Source: JAVBTR01 sp031556065 (GTDB taxonomy: Bacteria > Bacillota > Clostridia > Christensenellales > Aristaeellaceae). From it: 64,000 nucleotides of DNA. Below the pieces are notes generated by a model. That model was not told where the DNA came from. It saw only the letters and a list, made by a program, of their open reading frames with translations, and did not search any database. Below, piece by piece: positions 1 to 8,316 of the stretch. Where the stretch lies: assembly GCA_031556065.1 (NCBI GenBank), contig JAVBTR010000032.1, positions 40,193 to 104,192 on the forward strand, in the 5' to 3' direction. A program made the position numbers and the translations under genes. Position 1 is the first letter of the stretch, and each line of letters opens with the position of its first letter.

Positions 1-3000
1 GTCTGCGATCTCTTTAGCTTTCTTGTACAGCGAAGGGGCTTTGTTGTCCATCGCCGTGCCCACACCGTCCATCATCTTGTCAGCAACATCTTTGGCTGCG
101 CTTATCATTGGGCTTAAGCCCTTCACGACTTCGTCTGACACAGAATCGGCGGATGCTTTTACCGTCGACGTGCTGTCGGTGATCTCGGAATTTATGCCAG
201 TCATCATCTGTTGCACGATGCTAACGCCCTGCGTTTTCATTTCTGTTAGGGCCGCCATAACACCATCGCCCAGGGTGGTCGCAGAGGCTTTTACAGTATC
301 GGTTTTGTCTGTGACGGCAGTGTTTATATCCGTCATCATGGCTTGCATGGTGGTTTGCACTTGCGTTGTCATGCCTCGGAAAACTTCTTGCACGTCTTCG
401 CTCAAGGATACGGTTGAATCGGTGAGCGTACCCGCCTTGTCGCCAGCCAGCTTGGCCGCCGTTGCTTCGGATTCCTCAATCCCAGCAACATACTTCTCCC
501 ATAGTTCCTTGCCGCCTTTTTCCCATTTTCCTGCAATATCTTTTAATAGACGGGCATCCTCAATGCCCATGCCTTCAAGAATCTTACGTTGTTCTTCTGG
601 GATTTTTTCATAAATGGCGTTGTAGTTGTTCACATACTCGGCAGTTGTTTTGTTATTCGCCGCCTGGATTTCAAGAATCTTTTTTGCCGACTGCTGTTTT
701 GATAGCACAATTTTGCTTGCGCCCGCCTCGGATGCGTCCACAATCCCCTGCTGCTGGGCCTTGTACTTCTCGGCGGCGGCCTGATTAATGGCGTTCCACT
801 GGTCGAGGGTGGCTTGCTCAATGGCGTTGAGCAACCCGCCGTTCTGGCGACGCGCTTCGAGGCCCTCAACGTACGAGGCGTTGATTTCAACATTGCCAGC
901 TTTAATCTGGTCGACATAAGCTTGTTCTGCTACGCTGGCGGCGCGTATGGCTCGCTCTGTATCTATCTGCCAGAGCTGAACGTCGCCGCCCATGGCCGCA
1001 ATACCTGCTCTCACTTCATCGGCTGACATTTTATAGGTCTTGGCATATTCCTGAATTTTTTTCTCGGCCTCTTCAAGCTCTTTTTCCTGGGTGTCTCCGT
1101 AATCCTGCCAAGATAGGCCCATAGCGGCGGCATCGGCTTCCACCTGATTGGTCGTCTTTCCAAGGATCGTCGCAAGCTCTGCGAGGGTCTTCCCGCTCTT
1201 TGTGCGCATCTTCTCCAAGTCCTTGTTGGCCTGGTCAAGAGATACTTTGTACTTGGCCATGTGTCCCTTGACTTCATCGACGGTAACGCGCCAATATGTG
1301 GCGACCTGTTCGATATCCATGCCGGAGGATGTGAGCGCACCTTTTTGATAGGCGACGTAATCATTTACGCTCATGCTCGCTTTTTCTGCTTCCGCGGCGA
1401 TCTGCTCATAAGACTTGCCCGCTTCAGACGCATATTCCCGAACAGCGTCAAGAGCTTCCTGCTGGGCCTTCTCCCACTCCTGTACAGATTGTTCGCTTTT
1501 TCTTACGTCGCGCTGAATGGATTCAGCGGACACATTCCATTTTTCTGCAAGCTGTTCAACGGTCAGGCCTTCTTCGGTCAGGTTCTTTTCGGCCCATTTC
1601 ACATAATCGTCAAGGGTTTTGCCTGTATCCTCGACCCATTTGTTGATGTCGTCGGCAGACTGGCCGTAAATTTCGGAGAGCATATTCACATCGCGCCCCG
1701 TATCGGTAAAGAGCTTGGCCTGCTGTGCGGCCAGCTCTTCAAGCCCGCCAGCCATTCGGGAGGCTGAATCTATAACCTCGTCAGCTGTCCACATCCACAG
1801 TTCCGCGTAGTTCTTTATCTCGTCCATTTGCGTATTGCGAATTTGAATAGCCTTGACGGCGGCTTCGGCTTCTGCGTTGTAAGCGGCCTCTGCGGCCCGT
1901 CCGGCGGCTTCGGTTTCGAGGGTCAGAGCTTTTTGTGTCTCGAACAATTTGGCCAAGTATTGTTCGCCTTGATTGAAGAGATCAATATACTCTTTTTCAG
2001 TTATTAGCCCTTCTTGACGCATTTTTCCATACTCGGAACGCTTTGCTTCTTGGGCGTCAATCTGCTGTTGAACAGAATATTGCTCTTGCAGGAGGCGGTT
2101 ATATTCGCTTTGTTGCATTTGATGATCAGTAACGGCTTCAAGGTTTTTCGCGTATTTCAAAAGCTCGTCATTGGTCATGTTTAGCTTGCCGGTGGTGGAA
2201 TCATACGCCAACCCCAGGCCCTCCATGGAGGCGTTAAGGGCGCCAACAGTCGACACGATATTGTGGTTTTGCTTGCCCGCTTCGTCGTTCTTGTCAATCA
2301 GTTTTTGAAGAGATTGAACGACTTCGAGATTTGTCTTTATTTCGGATTGTTTTTCCTGCTGGGATTTTTGGGAGGCTTCCTTGTCTTTTTCAAGCTGCTC
2401 GCGGTATTTCTCGTGCGCCTCAGACACTTCTTCAATTTTCTTTTTCTCATTCTCGTAGGCCGCGCTGCCTTTCTTCGTGGCGGCTATGATCGCAGCCACA
2501 GCCGCCACAACTGCCACGCCTGCGGCAATAATCCCACCAACGCCGAATGAATTTACAGCCATGTTCCAAACAAGCTGGGCCGCCGTTGCAAGCCCTATTT
2601 GCTTCGTGAGAAGTGCGACGACTATGCTTTTTGCGCTTATTGCTCCACTACTGCTTAAAACAGCAATTGTTTCTTTCAGCGTTGCCGCCGTTCCGGCCTC
2701 GGTTATCAAATTCCCGGCGGCATCTATTGTCATGCCTTGTTTGCTGACCGTATTTCTCACCTTTTTAGCGATCGTTTCGTTAGCAAGCGCGACGGTGAGA
2801 AGTCCGTGTGCCTGTGCATCACCCACGGTAAGCGCTTCGTTTGCCAATATAAGCGCATTCGTTTCCTTGATTGCCTTAGAAACATTTATTATAGGGGTTA
2901 TGACGTTCGAGTACAGCATAAACGCACCAACTCCTGCCGTAACCGCCGGAATAAGCACTTCCGCATTTTGCGCCACAATTCCAAACGCAGTGGCTACAAG

Positions 3001-3822
3001 CCCCAGGGAGTTGAGTATGCCGTTCTTCATGGAGTTTATGGTATTCTCTATGCTGACAAATCGGGTTGTCGATAGGCCTTTATCAATGGCGCTCACAATG
3101 CCCGTTGTTCCTCGCACAACGGCAGTGTGCAGGTTCGTCCACGCGGTGCCAATGCCGCCCGTAGAGGTCTTGGCGACCTCGGCAAACCCGCCAACACCCT
3201 TGTTTAACTCGATAATTTTGTCGTTGAACTGCGTAAAGGTGATTTGCCCGGAGCTCAACGCAGCGTACAGGCCATTCTTTGCCGACGCTCCCGCAAACCC
3301 GAACGCCTCCGCTGTTTTTTGCAGCGCATAGGTCATGGTTTCATTTAGCGCGCGCCAGCTTTGCGCGTCTACTTTCCCGCTGGACAGCATCTGCGTATAC
3401 TGCACTAGTCCGCGCGCCGCGTCCTCGGAAGACGCACCGCTCGCTAAGAAGGCGTTATTTAGCGACAGGGCCGTTTCAACGCCCTTGTCTAAACCACCGG
3501 TTGCGATGACGAGTTGCTTTGTACTGGCTGTAATGCCGTCAAGCGTCGTCGGCAGTCCTTGAATACCATCAGATAGTTTCTGTGTGGCGGCGGCAGATTC
3601 TTCCGCACTGTAACCCATCTTCTGCATGATCTTCGGGAAGTTGTTCAGCGTATCATATCGGGAAACAGCAGCGTCCACCGAAGCAGCTACGGCCTGAAAG
3701 CCTTTTTCCAGCAACTTGAACACGCCAAGCCCCTTGACAATATCATTAAGCTTGCTGGTCCCTTCCTGGAAGCCGGAGGAATCAAGTGCTGTGTCGAATT
3801 TCAACGTGCCATCGTAGGCCAA
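1..3822 (-). CDS. Phage tail tape measure protein (partial, C-terminus outside window)
   Basis: Sets siphophage tail length and takes part in DNA ejection. 1,274 codons are open and run off the left edge. The N-terminus (MAYDGTLKFDTALDSSGF) is typical of Firmicute tape measure proteins, followed by a tape_meas_nterm-like part (residues about 20-300), a hydrophobic alanine/glycine stretch around residues 380-450, long helical coiled-coil segments, and about six tandem repeats of about 41 residues (roughly 1,690-940). The start is taken as TTG at 3,822: an in-frame TAG lies six codons upstream and AAAGGCGG sits seven bases before TTG. Usually it directly follows Gp15; here a plus-strand gene separates them. 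Confidence 0.95.
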   Translation of the reverse strand, partial: MAYDGTLKFDTALDSSGFQEGTSKLNDIVKGLGVFKLLEKGFQAVAASVDAAVSRYDTLNNFPKIMQKMGYSAEESAAATQKLSDGIQGLPTTLDGITASTKQLVIATGGLDKGVETALSLNNAFLASGASSEDAARGLVQYTQMLSSGKVDAQSWRALNETMTYALQKTAEAFGFAGASAKNGLYAALSSGQITFTQFNDKIIELNKGVGGFAEVAKTSTGGIGTAWTNLHTAVVRGTTGIVSAIDKGLSTTRFVSIENTINSMKNGILNSLGLVATAFGIVAQNAEVLIPAVTAGVGAFMLYSNVITPIINVSKAIKETNALILANEALTVGDAQAHGLLTVALANETIAKKVRNTVSKQGMTIDAAGNLITEAGTAATLKETIAVLSSSGAISAKSIVVALLTKQIGLATAAQLVWNMAVNSFGVGGIIAAGVAVVAAVAAIIAATKKGSAAYENEKKKIEEVSEAHEKYREQLEKDKEASQKSQQEKQSEIKTNLEVVQSLQKLIDKNDEAGKQNHNIVSTVGALNASMEGLGLAYDSTTGKLNMTNDELLKYAKNLEAVTDHQMQQSEYNRLLQEQYSVQQQIDAQEAKRSEYGKMRQEGLITEKEYIDLFNQGEQYLAKLFETQKALTLETEAAGRAAEAAYNAEAEAAVKAIQIRNTQMDEIKNYAELWMWTADEVIDSASRMAGGLEELAAQQAKLFTDTGRDVNMLSEIYGQSADDINKWVEDTGKTLDDYVKWAEKNLTEEGLTVEQLAEKWNVSAESIQRDVRKSEQSVQEWEKAQQEALDAVREYASEAGKSYEQIAAEAEKASMSVNDYVAYQKGALTSSGMDIEQVATYWRVTVDEVKGHMAKYKVSLDQANKDLEKMRTKSGKTLAELATILGKTTNQVEADAAAMGLSWQDYGDTQEKELEEAEKKIQEYAKTYKMSADEVRAGIAAMGGDVQLWQIDTERAIRAASVAEQAYVDQIKAGNVEINASYVEGLEARRQNGGLLNAIEQATLDQWNAINQAAAEKYKAQQQGIVDASEAGASKIVLSKQQSAKKILEIQAANNKTTAEYVNNYNAIYEKIPEEQRKILEGMGIEDARLLKDIAGKWEKGGKELWEKYVAGIEESEATAAKLAGDKAGTLTDSTVSLSEDVQEVFRGMTTQVQTTMQAMMTDINTAVTDKTDTVKASATTLGDGVMAALTEMKTQGVSIVQQMMTGINSEITDSTSTVKASADSVSDEVVKGLSPMISAAKDVADKMMDGVGTAMDNKAPSLYKKAKEIAD
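940..1690 (-). repeat. Array of about six 41-residue repeats inside the tape measure
   Basis: In the translation, segments of about 40-43 residues recur. Each opens with a short helix ending in a hydrophobic or aromatic residue (EIYGQ, LAEKW, ASEAG, VATYW, LATIL, AKTYK), then S/T-x-(D/E/Q)-(E/D/Q)-(I/V), then an acidic helix with a W or Y near the end (LDDY, VQEW, VNDY, LSWQDY, VQLW). They are degenerate at DNA level. The helical register suggests a tandem helix-turn-helix-like fold along the tape measure. Boundaries are approximate. Confidence 0.6.
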
Positions 3823-3852
3823 AGGATCGCCGCCTTTCTATTTTTCTGCGTC

Positions 3853-3878
3853 AAAAAACCACCGGCTTTGTGCGGTGG
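3853..3878 (-). terminator. Hairpin plus T-tract facing the tape measure gene
   Basis: On the minus strand CCACCG pairs with CGGTGG across an eight-base loop and is followed by six T. It sits about 30 bases upstream of the tape measure start, so it would be polar on that gene unless read through. It may instead mark the edge of the inserted exonuclease cassette. Confidence 0.5.
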
Positions 3879-3905
3879 CTTGGGGGTGGGGTTGTTTTTA
3901 CTTTC

Positions 3906-3934
3906 TTGCCTTCGAAAATTATATATGTTACAAT
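3906..3934 (+). promoter_or_regulatory. Sigma-A promoter of the moron exonuclease
   Basis: TTGCCT (3,906-3,911) and TACAAT (3,929-3,934) are separated by 17 bases, with TG upstream of the -10 (TGTTACAAT). It lies about 40 bases before the exonuclease start and points against the surrounding late operon. Confidence 0.75.
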
Positions 3935-3972
3935 TTGTAAAACCATTTTAGGGTGTAGGGGGAGGCGTAGCA

Positions 3973-5298
3973 ATGACAGTAATTATCATTATTATTGCCC
4001 TTGTTCTAGTTATAAACTACCCATGGATACTACTGCTCGCGACCATCGCTCTTCTTCTGTTTTTGGTTTTCGGCTTTGTCTCAAAAAGGAACGATGACAA
4101 GAAAAAGAAGCAGGCGGAGCTTTCCGAAGTGCGAAGGGTTCAGCGCGCTTACGCAAAGATAAAGGCAAGTCCCCAGAATCCAAACGACGACTATCCATAT
4201 ACTGATTATCGAACCAAGCACGCGCACACAGATTCTTTGGAAAGAGCTTCAAAAATCGTAAGTGTGTTTACTCAAAAATGGTACGATATCGCTTGCGAAT
4301 CATTTGTTGTCGTCGATATCGAAACGACTGGATTAAATAAAGAATGTGACCACATTATAGAACTGGCAGCTCTCCGTTACGAGGGGGGCGTCGAGCAAGA
4401 AAAATTCACAACACTTGTTAAACCACCAATCAGCATACCCTATGATTCTACAGTGATTCACAACATAACAAATGCGATGGTGCAAAATGCGCCTTTTATT
4501 TCATCCGTGATTCCTGCCTTTCTTGACTTCGTTGGCGAATCGCTTCTCGTTGGGCATAATGCGAATTTTGATATTTCCTTTATCGAGATCGCGGCGCGGG
4601 AGGCAGGCTTTGACCCAAAGTGGAACTATATTGACACGATTTCAGTTGCAAAAAGGACGCATCCGGGCTTGATAAATTACAAGCAGCAAACCGTTCTGAG
4701 AGCACTAAACTACAGCCAGCCAAGCGCACATCGGGCAGAGGACGACGCAAGGGGCTGTGCGCAAATTCTTGTAAACGCACTGATTTGCCTTGCAAAAGGG
4801 GAAAGCTTGCCAGCACTCACGCCCCCGCCAGAAAAGCGTGCAGACCATGATGTTGAGGCGGCGCAATTTCCGTTCCTTACAAAATACGATCTTCCAGAGA
4901 TTCAGAGCGCCGGCTATGGTCGATACGAAGCATGCCATGCTTTGAGCGGTTCCGACAAAGATAAAGCAATAGAAGACATCGCGATGGTATGCAAGGCGGC
5001 TAGTTTGCGCGTGGATGTGCAAGATCTCGTATTTTATGCGTCTTCGACAGAGGCCATTGAAAATGATGATTTTACACACCTTACAATCTGCAAGAAAACT
5101 GCGTCAGGGAGAGTGCCCTCTTATCCGCTCCGGCTTTACTTTACTACAAGCGATGATCCTAACCGCCTCAAGAGCTACTACACGGGAGAAATTTTCTACC
5201 TAAAAAACGGCAATGTTGGAAAATATGTTCTAAACAGATGGAAGCGCCTCAATCGGTTTGAGTTTGACCGCGCTGTTTACAGGGGCAAGATCGGCTAA
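3973..5298 (+). CDS. Membrane-anchored DnaQ-type 3'-5' exonuclease (moron gene)
   Basis: A 441-residue protein on the strand opposite to the late genes. Residues 1-36 form one or two membrane spans (MTVIIIIIALVLVINYPW), followed by a basic segment. Residues about 110-275 are a DEDD exonuclease: Exo I in VVVDIETTGLN, Exo II in GHNANFDISFI, Exo III in HRAEDDARGC (DEDDh type), as in DnaQ and PolC epsilon domains. The C-terminal 160 residues match no domain I recognise. The start has GGGAGG seven bases upstream. It has its own promoter and terminator and sits between Gp15 and the tape measure, so it is a moron probably expressed in the lysogen. Superinfection exclusion or defence is an inference only. 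Confidence 0.85.
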   Translation: MTVIIIIIALVLVINYPWILLLATIALLLFLVFGFVSKRNDDKKKKQAELSEVRRVQRAYAKIKASPQNPNDDYPYTDYRTKHAHTDSLERASKIVSVFTQKWYDIACESFVVVDIETTGLNKECDHIIELAALRYEGGVEQEKFTTLVKPPISIPYDSTVIHNITNAMVQNAPFISSVIPAFLDFVGESLLVGHNANFDISFIEIAAREAGFDPKWNYIDTISVAKRTHPGLINYKQQTVLRALNYSQPSAHRAEDDARGCAQILVNALICLAKGESLPALTPPPEKRADHDVEAAQFPFLTKYDLPEIQSAGYGRYEACHALSGSDKDKAIEDIAMVCKAASLRVDVQDLVFYASSTEAIENDDFTHLTICKKTASGRVPSYPLRLYFTTSDDPNRLKSYYTGEIFYLKNGNVGKYVLNRWKRLNRFEFDRAVYRGKIG

Positions 5299-5325
5299 GT
5301 ATAAACGGGAACGCGCATAATGATA

Positions 5326-5967
5326 TCAAACCGCTCCGATTGGGGCGGTTTTCTTGTCTGCTTTTTCCTTTGCCGCCTTCGCCTTTGCGAACCGTTCCGC
5401 AACCCGGTCTTTGGTCTGCTGATTCAATTCTTCAACGGTCATGGCCTTTTTGCCCGTCTCTTTAAGAGCAAACAGCTTGCGCATTTTCAGCAAGTGCGTT
5501 TTCTCGTTCTTGGGCATTCCCGCCAGGTCAGCCGTTCGCCAATACAGGACCCGTTGAACCAACGTATCTTCCGGCAACCCCTCAAACAGTGCCATAAATT
5601 CCCACCAATGCAAATACTCAACAGTGGCGAGGCTTATGTTATAGGTGGCATAAAAAGCCGCATAGATCAAGTTTGCGTCCTGCTCGAAGTCGAACGCCTT
5701 TGGGGTCGACCCCTTTACAGGCTGGTCTTTTTCATCCTCCGCGGATACTTTGCCACGCGTGTAAAACCAAACAAGCCCCTCCATTGCTTTTTCCAGGTCG
5801 GTAGGGATTTCCGGGTATAGCTGGTTTAGCGTGGCTATTGTTTTTTCGGCCTCGCTTGATTCCGTGTCGCTCATGATCAGGTCGACGTTTATCATGTTGC
5901 GGAAGTCAGTAGATAGGGGGATGCCGTCATAGTCCTCCGGCAAACCGTCTATGAGCAGAATGTTCAC
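5326..5967 (-). CDS. Bacteriophage Gp15 family tail assembly protein
   Basis: 213 residues matching the Gp15 family, usually found between the tail tube and tape measure in Firmicute siphophages and thought to act as a tail assembly chaperone. Seen: the N-terminus MNILLIDGLPEDYDGIPL with TDFRNMI, a core with F-D-x-E-x-D-A-x-L-I-Y-A-A-F, the aromatic stretch YLHWWEFMALFEGLPE, and a Lys/Ala-rich charged tail. The GTG start overlaps the preceding gene by four bases, indicating translational coupling. The 3' end doubles as the terminator of the convergent exonuclease gene. Confidence 0.85.
   Translation of the reverse strand: MNILLIDGLPEDYDGIPLSTDFRNMINVDLIMSDTESSEAEKTIATLNQLYPEIPTDLEKAMEGLVWFYTRGKVSAEDEKDQPVKGSTPKAFDFEQDANLIYAAFYATYNISLATVEYLHWWEFMALFEGLPEDTLVQRVLYWRTADLAGMPKNEKTHLLKMRKLFALKETGKKAMTVEELNQQTKDRVAERFAKAKAAKEKADKKTAPIGAV
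5328..5352 (+). terminator. Rho-independent terminator of the moron exonuclease
   Basis: AAACCGCTCC pairs with GGGGCGGTTTT across GATT, followed by a T-rich stretch. It starts 30 bases after the exonuclease stop and lies inside the last codons of the convergent Gp15 gene (stop at 5,326), so the same bases encode the Gp15 C-terminus (PIGAV) on the other strand. Confidence 0.8.
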
Positions 5968-6341
5968 TGCTTCGCCCTGCGAGTAGCCCGGTTGGGCTTG
6001 TACTTTTGCAGCTTGACGCCGAAGTCTTTGCCGTGAGCTTCCAAGGCTTCGCTCAAAGCATCGTTAATCTCGCTTACCTTGTTAAGGCTCGGATTATTGC
6101 CAAGCAGTTGTTTTGCCACGCCATCGCCAAATGCATCATCAAGGAAGTTGCCGAAAAGACGCAATTCGCCGTTGAGCATGCCGATATAGGCGTCCAAAAA
6201 ACCTGGATCATTTTTATCTAGAACGAGCGGCGGGATTGTGGCGGCCTCGGCTTCCATGTGTTCGCCCGCTTGCTTATAGCGCAATACATCGGAAGGGGAA
6301 GTTATATCAAAATCCAGTTGGATATCATTTACAATAATCAC
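5964..6341 (-). CDS. Probable tail assembly chaperone (DUF6673-like)
   Basis: 125 residues, GTG start after AAGGAGGACAAT. It precedes Gp15 and overlaps it by four bases, the place where many siphophages encode the first tail assembly chaperone. The protein is acidic and helical, begins with a short beta-like stretch (IIVNDIQLDFDI), has a KAGEH-like middle, and ends in a basic tail (NRATRRAKQ) typical of small chaperones of this position. No slippery frameshift site was seen at the junction. The assignment rests on position and general look. Confidence 0.65.
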   Translation of the reverse strand: MIIVNDIQLDFDITSPSDVLRYKQAGEHMEAEAATIPPLVLDKNDPGFLDAYIGMLNGELRLFGNFLDDAFGDGVAKQLLGNNPSLNKVSEINDALSEALEAHGKDFGVKLQKYKPNRATRRAKQ

Positions 6342-6401
6342 ATTGTCCTCCTTAAAGTATGGGGGCGACCACGGAACTTGCCGCAGTCGCCCAGTTGTTG
6401 G

Positions 6402-6605
6402 TTATTTCTTTTCTTTCGCCACTGCGGCGGGTTCGGGGATGGCGGCAATCAGAGGCCGCTTGAAGCGGTTTTCACTGCCAGACAAGTACGCGATGCGCTT
6501 TTCATCGGGCGTGTACCCTTCGTGTGGGTACGTGTCTTTTCCAGCCCGGTAAACCCGGTTACCGTCCTTGTTGTCGGTAAAGCTTGTTAAAACATTGTAT
6601 TTCAT
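6402..6605 (-). CDS. Small phage protein of unknown function
   Basis: 67 residues, start with GGAGG seven bases upstream. It lies between the tail tube and chaperone genes. The sequence has an N-terminal beta-like segment (KYNVLTSFTDNKDGNRVYRAGKDTYP) and a basic Ala/Pro/Lys tail. Small proteins with a similar start occur at this place in Firmicute phages; the role is unknown. A GC hairpin (GGGCGAC/GTCGCCC) follows it at 6,362-6,391, without a clear T-tract. Confidence 0.6.
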   Translation of the reverse strand: MKYNVLTSFTDNKDGNRVYRAGKDTYPHEGYTPDEKRIAYLSGSENRFKRPLIAAIPEPAAVAKEKK

Positions 6606-6618
6606 CGTTTACCCCTCC

Positions 6619-7119
6619 TTACGGCGTTGCCGGTGCGTAATTGTATACGGCGGGTTCGCCTACTGATGTAAGCGTGGCGCTAAAGCTTGCCGTTTCGCCA
6701 GCGGCGCCAGACAGATCATCTTCCACGACAATGGAAACCTTGCCCGTTTCGCCAATGCCTGTCAGTTGGTCAAAATATGCGTAGGGCTTTATCACCTTTT
6801 GGCCTTTTCCAAACTTAAGCGCGTGATCCAGAAGGGCATCCTGGAAAGCGTCCTTGTTGTAGCGGTCGCCATTTACGGTGAAGGCGCGGCTGGTGCCGGT
6901 CTTGTTGGTAACCTGCCCCGTGCGGAGGTATTGCCGATCTTGTGTTTGCGCGGTAAGGGCACCGGAGGCCTCCGTAACACCGGTTTGTGCCAGCAGGTAT
7001 TGATTCGGATCAGTCGCTGTGCCGGAAAAGTCAACGGCCAGAATCATATCGTCAGCGTTGGAAAAACCTTCAAACTCCGGGTCTGGGGTTATGTCTGCCA
7101 TGTATTCCTGTAACGTCAT
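6619..7119 (-). CDS. Major tail (tube) protein
   Basis: 166 residues. It forms the tail tube that carries the genome at infection. The call rests on position (after the minor capsid/tail completion genes, before the chaperone and tape measure) and on a beta-rich sequence with an insertion-poor tube-protein pattern: DDMILAVDFSG, TQDRQYLRTGQV, a central VNGDRYNKDAFQDALLDHALKFGKG, then YAYFDQLTGIGETGKVSIVVED. AAGGAG lies about 11 bases upstream of the ATG. Confidence 0.8.
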   Translation of the reverse strand: MTLQEYMADITPDPEFEGFSNADDMILAVDFSGTATDPNQYLLAQTGVTEASGALTAQTQDRQYLRTGQVTNKTGTSRAFTVNGDRYNKDAFQDALLDHALKFGKGQKVIKPYAYFDQLTGIGETGKVSIVVEDDLSGAAGETASFSATLTSVGEPAVYNYAPATP

Positions 7120-7122
7120 AGT

Positions 7123-7512
7123 TCAATGAACTCCTTTTCTATAATACTCCAATTCGCATTGGATTTGATATTTACCAGCGTTTACATCTGGCTGGTATAG
7201 ATAGCCGGATCCGAGGGCGCGAATGCTTCGCGGGGTCATTCCGTCCGGCAATATTGGAAGGTTCCGCGCGCGAGATTGCTTGCGTAGCCAGTCGGCCAAG
7301 GATTCGGTAAAGCCTGTGTTGGCAATGTTTTGCGCTTCGTCCGGCCCGTAATCGTTTACGCTGCTGATGATAAAGGGGTACCGGCAGCGTGCACCGCCAT
7401 CAGCGTAGGCCTGTACAAGTTCGTCCGTGGGGGATGTGCCAATGGCGTATTCAACCCCGGCCTCCTTAGTATCCTCTGGGAGATAGTCAACGTTGAGCCG
7501 GTTCCCGGTCAT
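7123..7512 (-). CDS. Minor capsid / tail terminator protein
   Basis: At least 129 residues. The YPFIISSVNDYGPDEAQNIAN and SGYLYQPDVNAGKYQIQCELEYYRKG stretches are typical of the phage minor capsid (tail terminator-like) proteins that follow HK97-gp10-like genes. The reading frame stays open for 18 more codons upstream of the first ATG with plausible protein (SATIIQALFDYFDKCPL). The only start there with a proper Shine-Dalgarno is ATA at 7,566 (GGAGG, nine-base spacer), just after the previous stop. The ATG at 7,512 given here is therefore conservative; the true protein is probably 147 residues. Confidence 0.75.
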   Translation of the reverse strand: MTGNRLNVDYLPEDTKEAGVEYAIGTSPTDELVQAYADGGARCRYPFIISSVNDYGPDEAQNIANTGFTESLADWLRKQSRARNLPILPDGMTPRSIRALGSGYLYQPDVNAGKYQIQCELEYYRKGVH

Positions 7513-7568
7513 CAGCGGGCATTTGTCAAAGTAATCAAATAACGCCTGTATAATCGTCGCGCTTATTC

Positions 7569-7976
7569 TTAGTCACCTCCCGCCAGACGTGCAGCGCCAG
7601 CCTTGATGCGCTCTTTCTCGGTCGCCTTGCCTCGTTCAAACCACAAGCCGCCTCGATTGGCATTGTATCTTCGCGAAGTCTTTGTCTCGTAATACTGGTA
7701 CGCAGAATACGGCGCAATGTATTGCACCTCGCCGCTACCAACCGTAGTGCCAAGGGTACCCGATTTTTGAAGCATGCCAGTATCGAATGGCACACGGGCA
7801 GAGCAGAAGCGTAAAACCTCGCTATCCACATACATTTGCGCTTTTGTGAAATTGCCAGTGTACTTCTTGCCAAAGCCATCATTCCACACAAGCTGTGCAG
7901 TTGTTTTGCCATTCTTGGTGGTTGTCGAAATGATCGCGCCGCGCGGCGTTGTGATTGTCAAATTTTTGTTGGCCAT
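7569..7976 (-). CDS. Minor capsid protein (HK97 gp10 / Minor_capsid_2-like)
   Basis: 135 residues with the hallmark stretch RVPFDTGMLQKSG followed by YIAPYSAYQYYETKTSRRYNANRGGLWFER, as in head-tail joining and minor capsid proteins of Firmicute siphophages (YYG/LWF region near the end). It sits in the expected order between connector and tail terminator. The stop lies three bases before the putative ATA start of the next gene, so they are probably coupled. Confidence 0.8.
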   Translation of the reverse strand: MANKNLTITTPRGAIISTTTKNGKTTAQLVWNDGFGKKYTGNFTKAQMYVDSEVLRFCSARVPFDTGMLQKSGTLGTTVGSGEVQYIAPYSAYQYYETKTSRRYNANRGGLWFERGKATEKERIKAGAARLAGGD

Positions 7977-7977
7977 A

Positions 7978-8316
7978 TTATTTCCCTTTAAGCCGCAGAT
8001 GGGCCAGCGGGCGAGACAGGTTGTCTATGTGTGTTTCGGTCACGGTAAAACAATCCGTAAACAGCTTGGTTATTTCCGTGATGCCGCTTACAACCTCCGG
8101 GCCCTCCCCAAGCATCACCACATCGCCGTTTTGGGCCGTCCAATGGCCTGCAGGGTCTTGCTGGGAAACATATTCGTCCCGCTGCAAGAAGCCGTCAGGG
8201 AGCGAATTAGCTAGGATTCTGACGCTATACCCGTCGTTGGATGTTAGCCCTTCGCCAGTGGTGACCTTTTGCGACCCTGCCCAGCTTGCGTTGTTGATGA
8301 TCGTCTTGGGCCACAA
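7978..8316 (-). CDS. Minor capsid / head-tail joining protein
   Basis: At least 112 residues from the TTG at 8,316. It has the general pattern of the beta-rich connector proteins found between the head-tail connector and gp10-like gene (LANSLPDGFLQRDEYV, GDVVMLGEGPEVVSGI). The frame continues upstream with plausible sequence (FDQTITIYNKRYDKATKQT) to a TAG at 8,397. No ATG, GTG or TTG lies in that part, but ATA at 8,382 is preceded by GGAGG with an eight-base spacer. The true start is probably 8,382, giving 134 residues. Confidence 0.7.
   Translation of the reverse strand: MWPKTIINNASWAGSQKVTTGEGLTSNDGYSVRILANSLPDGFLQRDEYVSQQDPAGHWTAQNGDVVMLGEGPEVVSGITEITKLFTDCFTVTETHIDNLSRPLAHLRLKGK

Noticed and set aside
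5326..5820. Long plus-strand frame opposite Gp15
   Set aside because: No ribosome site and a shadow of the Gp15 gene, whose protein fits a known family.
6362..6391. GC hairpin between the small protein and chaperone genes as terminator
   Set aside because: No T-tract on either strand and late genes on both sides; probably only RNA structure.
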